Source: Lachnospiraceae bacterium UBA3845
GTDB taxonomy: Bacteria; Bacillota; Clostridia; Lachnospirales; Lachnospiraceae
Length of the DNA stretch: 14,853 nt
Assembly (NCBI GenBank): GCA_002392705.1
Contig: DGHP01000051.1
Location: 1 to 14,853, forward strand
Direction of reading: 5' to 3'
In this document: in pieces, positions 13,829-14,853 of the stretch
Layout of the letters: the number at the start of each line of letters is the position of its first letter
Numbering within the stretch: position 1 is the first letter of the stretch
Translations under genes and position numbers: made by a program
The notes under the pieces: model-generated
What the model was told of the DNA's origin: nothing
Seen by the model: the letters and a program-made list of their open reading frames with translations, nothing else
The model's database searches: none

Positions 13829-13851
13829 ATTCATAGCTTCAGACTATGAAT
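13829..13851. promoter_or_regulatory. Probable LysR-family operator (inverted repeat with T-N11-A)
   Basis: A perfect 8-bp inverted repeat, ATTCATAG-N7-CTATGAAT, sits between the divergent LysR and reductase genes. It contains T13834-N11-A13846, the classic LysR box. Its centre (13840) is about 62 bp upstream of the predicted reductase start site and overlaps the candidate promoter of the regulator itself, the arrangement used for activation of the target and self-repression. Confidence 0.7.
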
Positions 13852-13857
13852 TATTAT
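13830..13857 (+). promoter_or_regulatory. Candidate promoter of the LysR-family gene
   Basis: TTCATA (13830-13835), 16 nt, TATTAT (13852-13857): 4 of 6 and 5 of 6 matches. It overlaps the inverted repeat, so bound regulator would block it. A second possible -10, TATAAT at 13868-13873, would leave a very short leader. Confidence 0.4.
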
Positions 13858-13893
13858 GGTTTCAGGATATAATTCCGGCAGGAGGAACCGCTT

Positions 13894-14775
13894 ATGAATA
13901 TGAACCATCTGCTCTATTTTCAGGTACTGGCCAAATATGAACATTACGGAAAAGCAGCCGAAGAACTGCATATCAGTCAGCCTTCCCTGTCCAAGGCAAT
14001 CCGGAATCTCGAGCTGGATCTTGGGGTGGAGCTGTTTGAAAAAAGCGGAAGGGGCGTCCGCCTGTCCGGCCAGGGAATCCAATATCTTGATTATGTGGAA
14101 AAAGCCCTGCATGAGCTGAGGCTGGGAAATGAAATCCTTCGCTATGAAAAAGCAAGCTTCGACGCTTTTGTTTCGGTTGGTCTGGCTCTTTCCGCAGCGT
14201 CCCCTGAATTTTCACGCTGGATGGCCGATTTCCGGTCTGCTTTCCGCGGAAAGGTTTTCTTCTCCTGCAAAAACGGAACGACAAACCAGCTGGTTCTTGC
14301 TCTGAAGAATGGAAGCGTTGACCTGATTCTCTGCTCGGAGGTGAAAGATCCCAGAATTGAAATGACGCCTTTATATTCCAACGATCTTGTTCTTCTGGTT
14401 CCACCGGGGCATCGTTTCAGCGGAAGAAAAAGGATCCGGCTGAGAGAGCTTGACGGCGAAAGCTTCGTCGCCCACAGCCGTGGTTCTGTCCTTCATGACA
14501 TGCTGGCGGACATCTACCGCAGAAACAACCTCAATGTCAGCATCGTCAGCGAAGCGGATGAGAACGCGGCAATTATTGCGATGGTGCGCGCCGGGTTCGG
14601 ATGCGGCATCATGCCCCGCAGCGAAGAAGTCGGCCGGAGCGGTTTCGGCGTCATCCCCATCCGGGATTCCGGATTCGAAAGCAGTATCTGCATCGGCCGC
14701 ATGAAAGACCGGGAGATCTCAGAAGCGGCATCCGCTTTTTACAGACATGTAATCAGGCAAAGCAAAATGAATTGA
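13894..14775 (+). CDS. LysR-family transcriptional regulator
   Basis: A 293-residue protein of typical LysR length. Residues about 4-62 form the winged helix-turn-helix (Y-F-Q-V-L-A, K-A-A-E-E-L-H-I-S-Q-P-S-L-S-K-A-I-R-N-L-E, then L-G-V-E-L-F-E-K-S-G-R-G). About 90-290 is the periplasmic-binding-protein-like effector domain, with G-S-V-D-L-I-L (106th to 112th of that half) and G-F-G-C-G-I-M-P near residue 236. AGGAGG at 13880-13885 lies 8 nt before the ATG; a second in-frame ATG six bases later is less well spaced. It is divergent from the secreted FMN/FAD reductase and shares an intergenic operator with it. Inferred: it senses the reductase substrate or a related metabolite and activates the reductase. 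The effector cannot be read from sequence. Confidence 0.95.
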   Translation: MNMNHLLYFQVLAKYEHYGKAAEELHISQPSLSKAIRNLELDLGVELFEKSGRGVRLSGQGIQYLDYVEKALHELRLGNEILRYEKASFDAFVSVGLALSAASPEFSRWMADFRSAFRGKVFFSCKNGTTNQLVLALKNGSVDLILCSEVKDPRIEMTPLYSNDLVLLVPPGHRFSGRKRIRLRELDGESFVAHSRGSVLHDMLADIYRRNNLNVSIVSEADENAAIIAMVRAGFGCGIMPRSEEVGRSGFGVIPIRDSGFESSICIGRMKDREISEAASAFYRHVIRQSKMN

Positions 14776-14798
14776 AGCTGTCCGCCGCTGTCTTCTTA

Positions 14799-14813
14799 CG
14801 GAGCCCCGCTCCG
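14799..14813 (+). terminator. Weak stem-loop after the LysR-family gene
   Basis: CGGAGC pairs with GCTCCG across a 3-nt loop, 24 nt after the LysR stop codon. The following bases (GAATTCCTCTTCC) hold only scattered T, so termination is doubtful. I see nothing else in 14776-14853. Confidence 0.25.
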
Positions 14814-14853
14814 GAATTCCTCTTCCGGTTTGCTTCTGTGCCGGGAACTTGCT

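Noticed and set aside
13680..13893. Riboswitch in the reductase/regulator intergenic region
   Set aside because: Only simple hairpins and a LysR-type palindrome are seen; I recognise no conserved riboswitch core.

Overview
The window reads as chromosome of a moderately GC-rich anaerobic member of the Bacillota (class Clostridia, plausibly Lachnospiraceae-like). The reasons are strong AGGAGG-type ribosome binding sites, a rubrerythrin/rubredoxin oxygen-defence protein, a phosphoketolase, a DUF4428 zinc-ribbon protein, and a secreted FMN/FAD reductase of the type common in gut and rumen anaerobes. The taxon is inference from gene content; there is no rRNA or other marker gene. I see no rRNA, tRNA, CRISPR array, insertion sequence or phage gene.

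Left part (1-5478, minus strand): three envelope-type or zinc-ribbon genes. From upstream to downstream they are a membrane-anchored PQQ-like beta-propeller protein, a DUF4428 zinc-ribbon protein with its own promoter and terminator, and a long protein that runs off the left edge. The last has a zinc ribbon, one membrane helix, a Ser/Glu/Ala-rich stalk, globular segments and then more than 200 residues of Thr-Glu-Ala 11-residue tandem repeats. A 53-codon ORF overlaps its start codon.

Middle (5635-7775, plus strand): an exonuclease III-type AP endonuclease, then a MoeA/MoCF-type molybdopterin-binding protein with an inserted tandem-repeat linker and a C-terminal cysteine cluster. A strong two-way terminator lies between this pair and the convergent genes.

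Right part (7793-11618, minus strand): a probable operon of a flavin reductase-rubredoxin-rubrerythrin fusion followed by a full-length phosphoketolase, trailed by a small membrane ORF that looks frameshifted at a CG run. Upstream, a secreted FMN-binding/FAD reductase (11862-13679, minus) is divergent from a LysR-family regulator (13894-14775, plus). Their 214-bp intergenic region has an 8-bp perfect inverted repeat with a T-N11-A core, centred about 62 bp upstream of the predicted reductase start site, the usual place for LysR control.

The most interesting points are: the reductase keeps the flavin-binding framework but, by recalled alignment, lacks the fumarate-binding and proton-donor residues, so its acceptor is probably not fumarate; the rubrerythrin fusion may form a whole NAD(P)H-to-peroxide chain in one polypeptide; and the repeat protein carries block-duplicated repeats.
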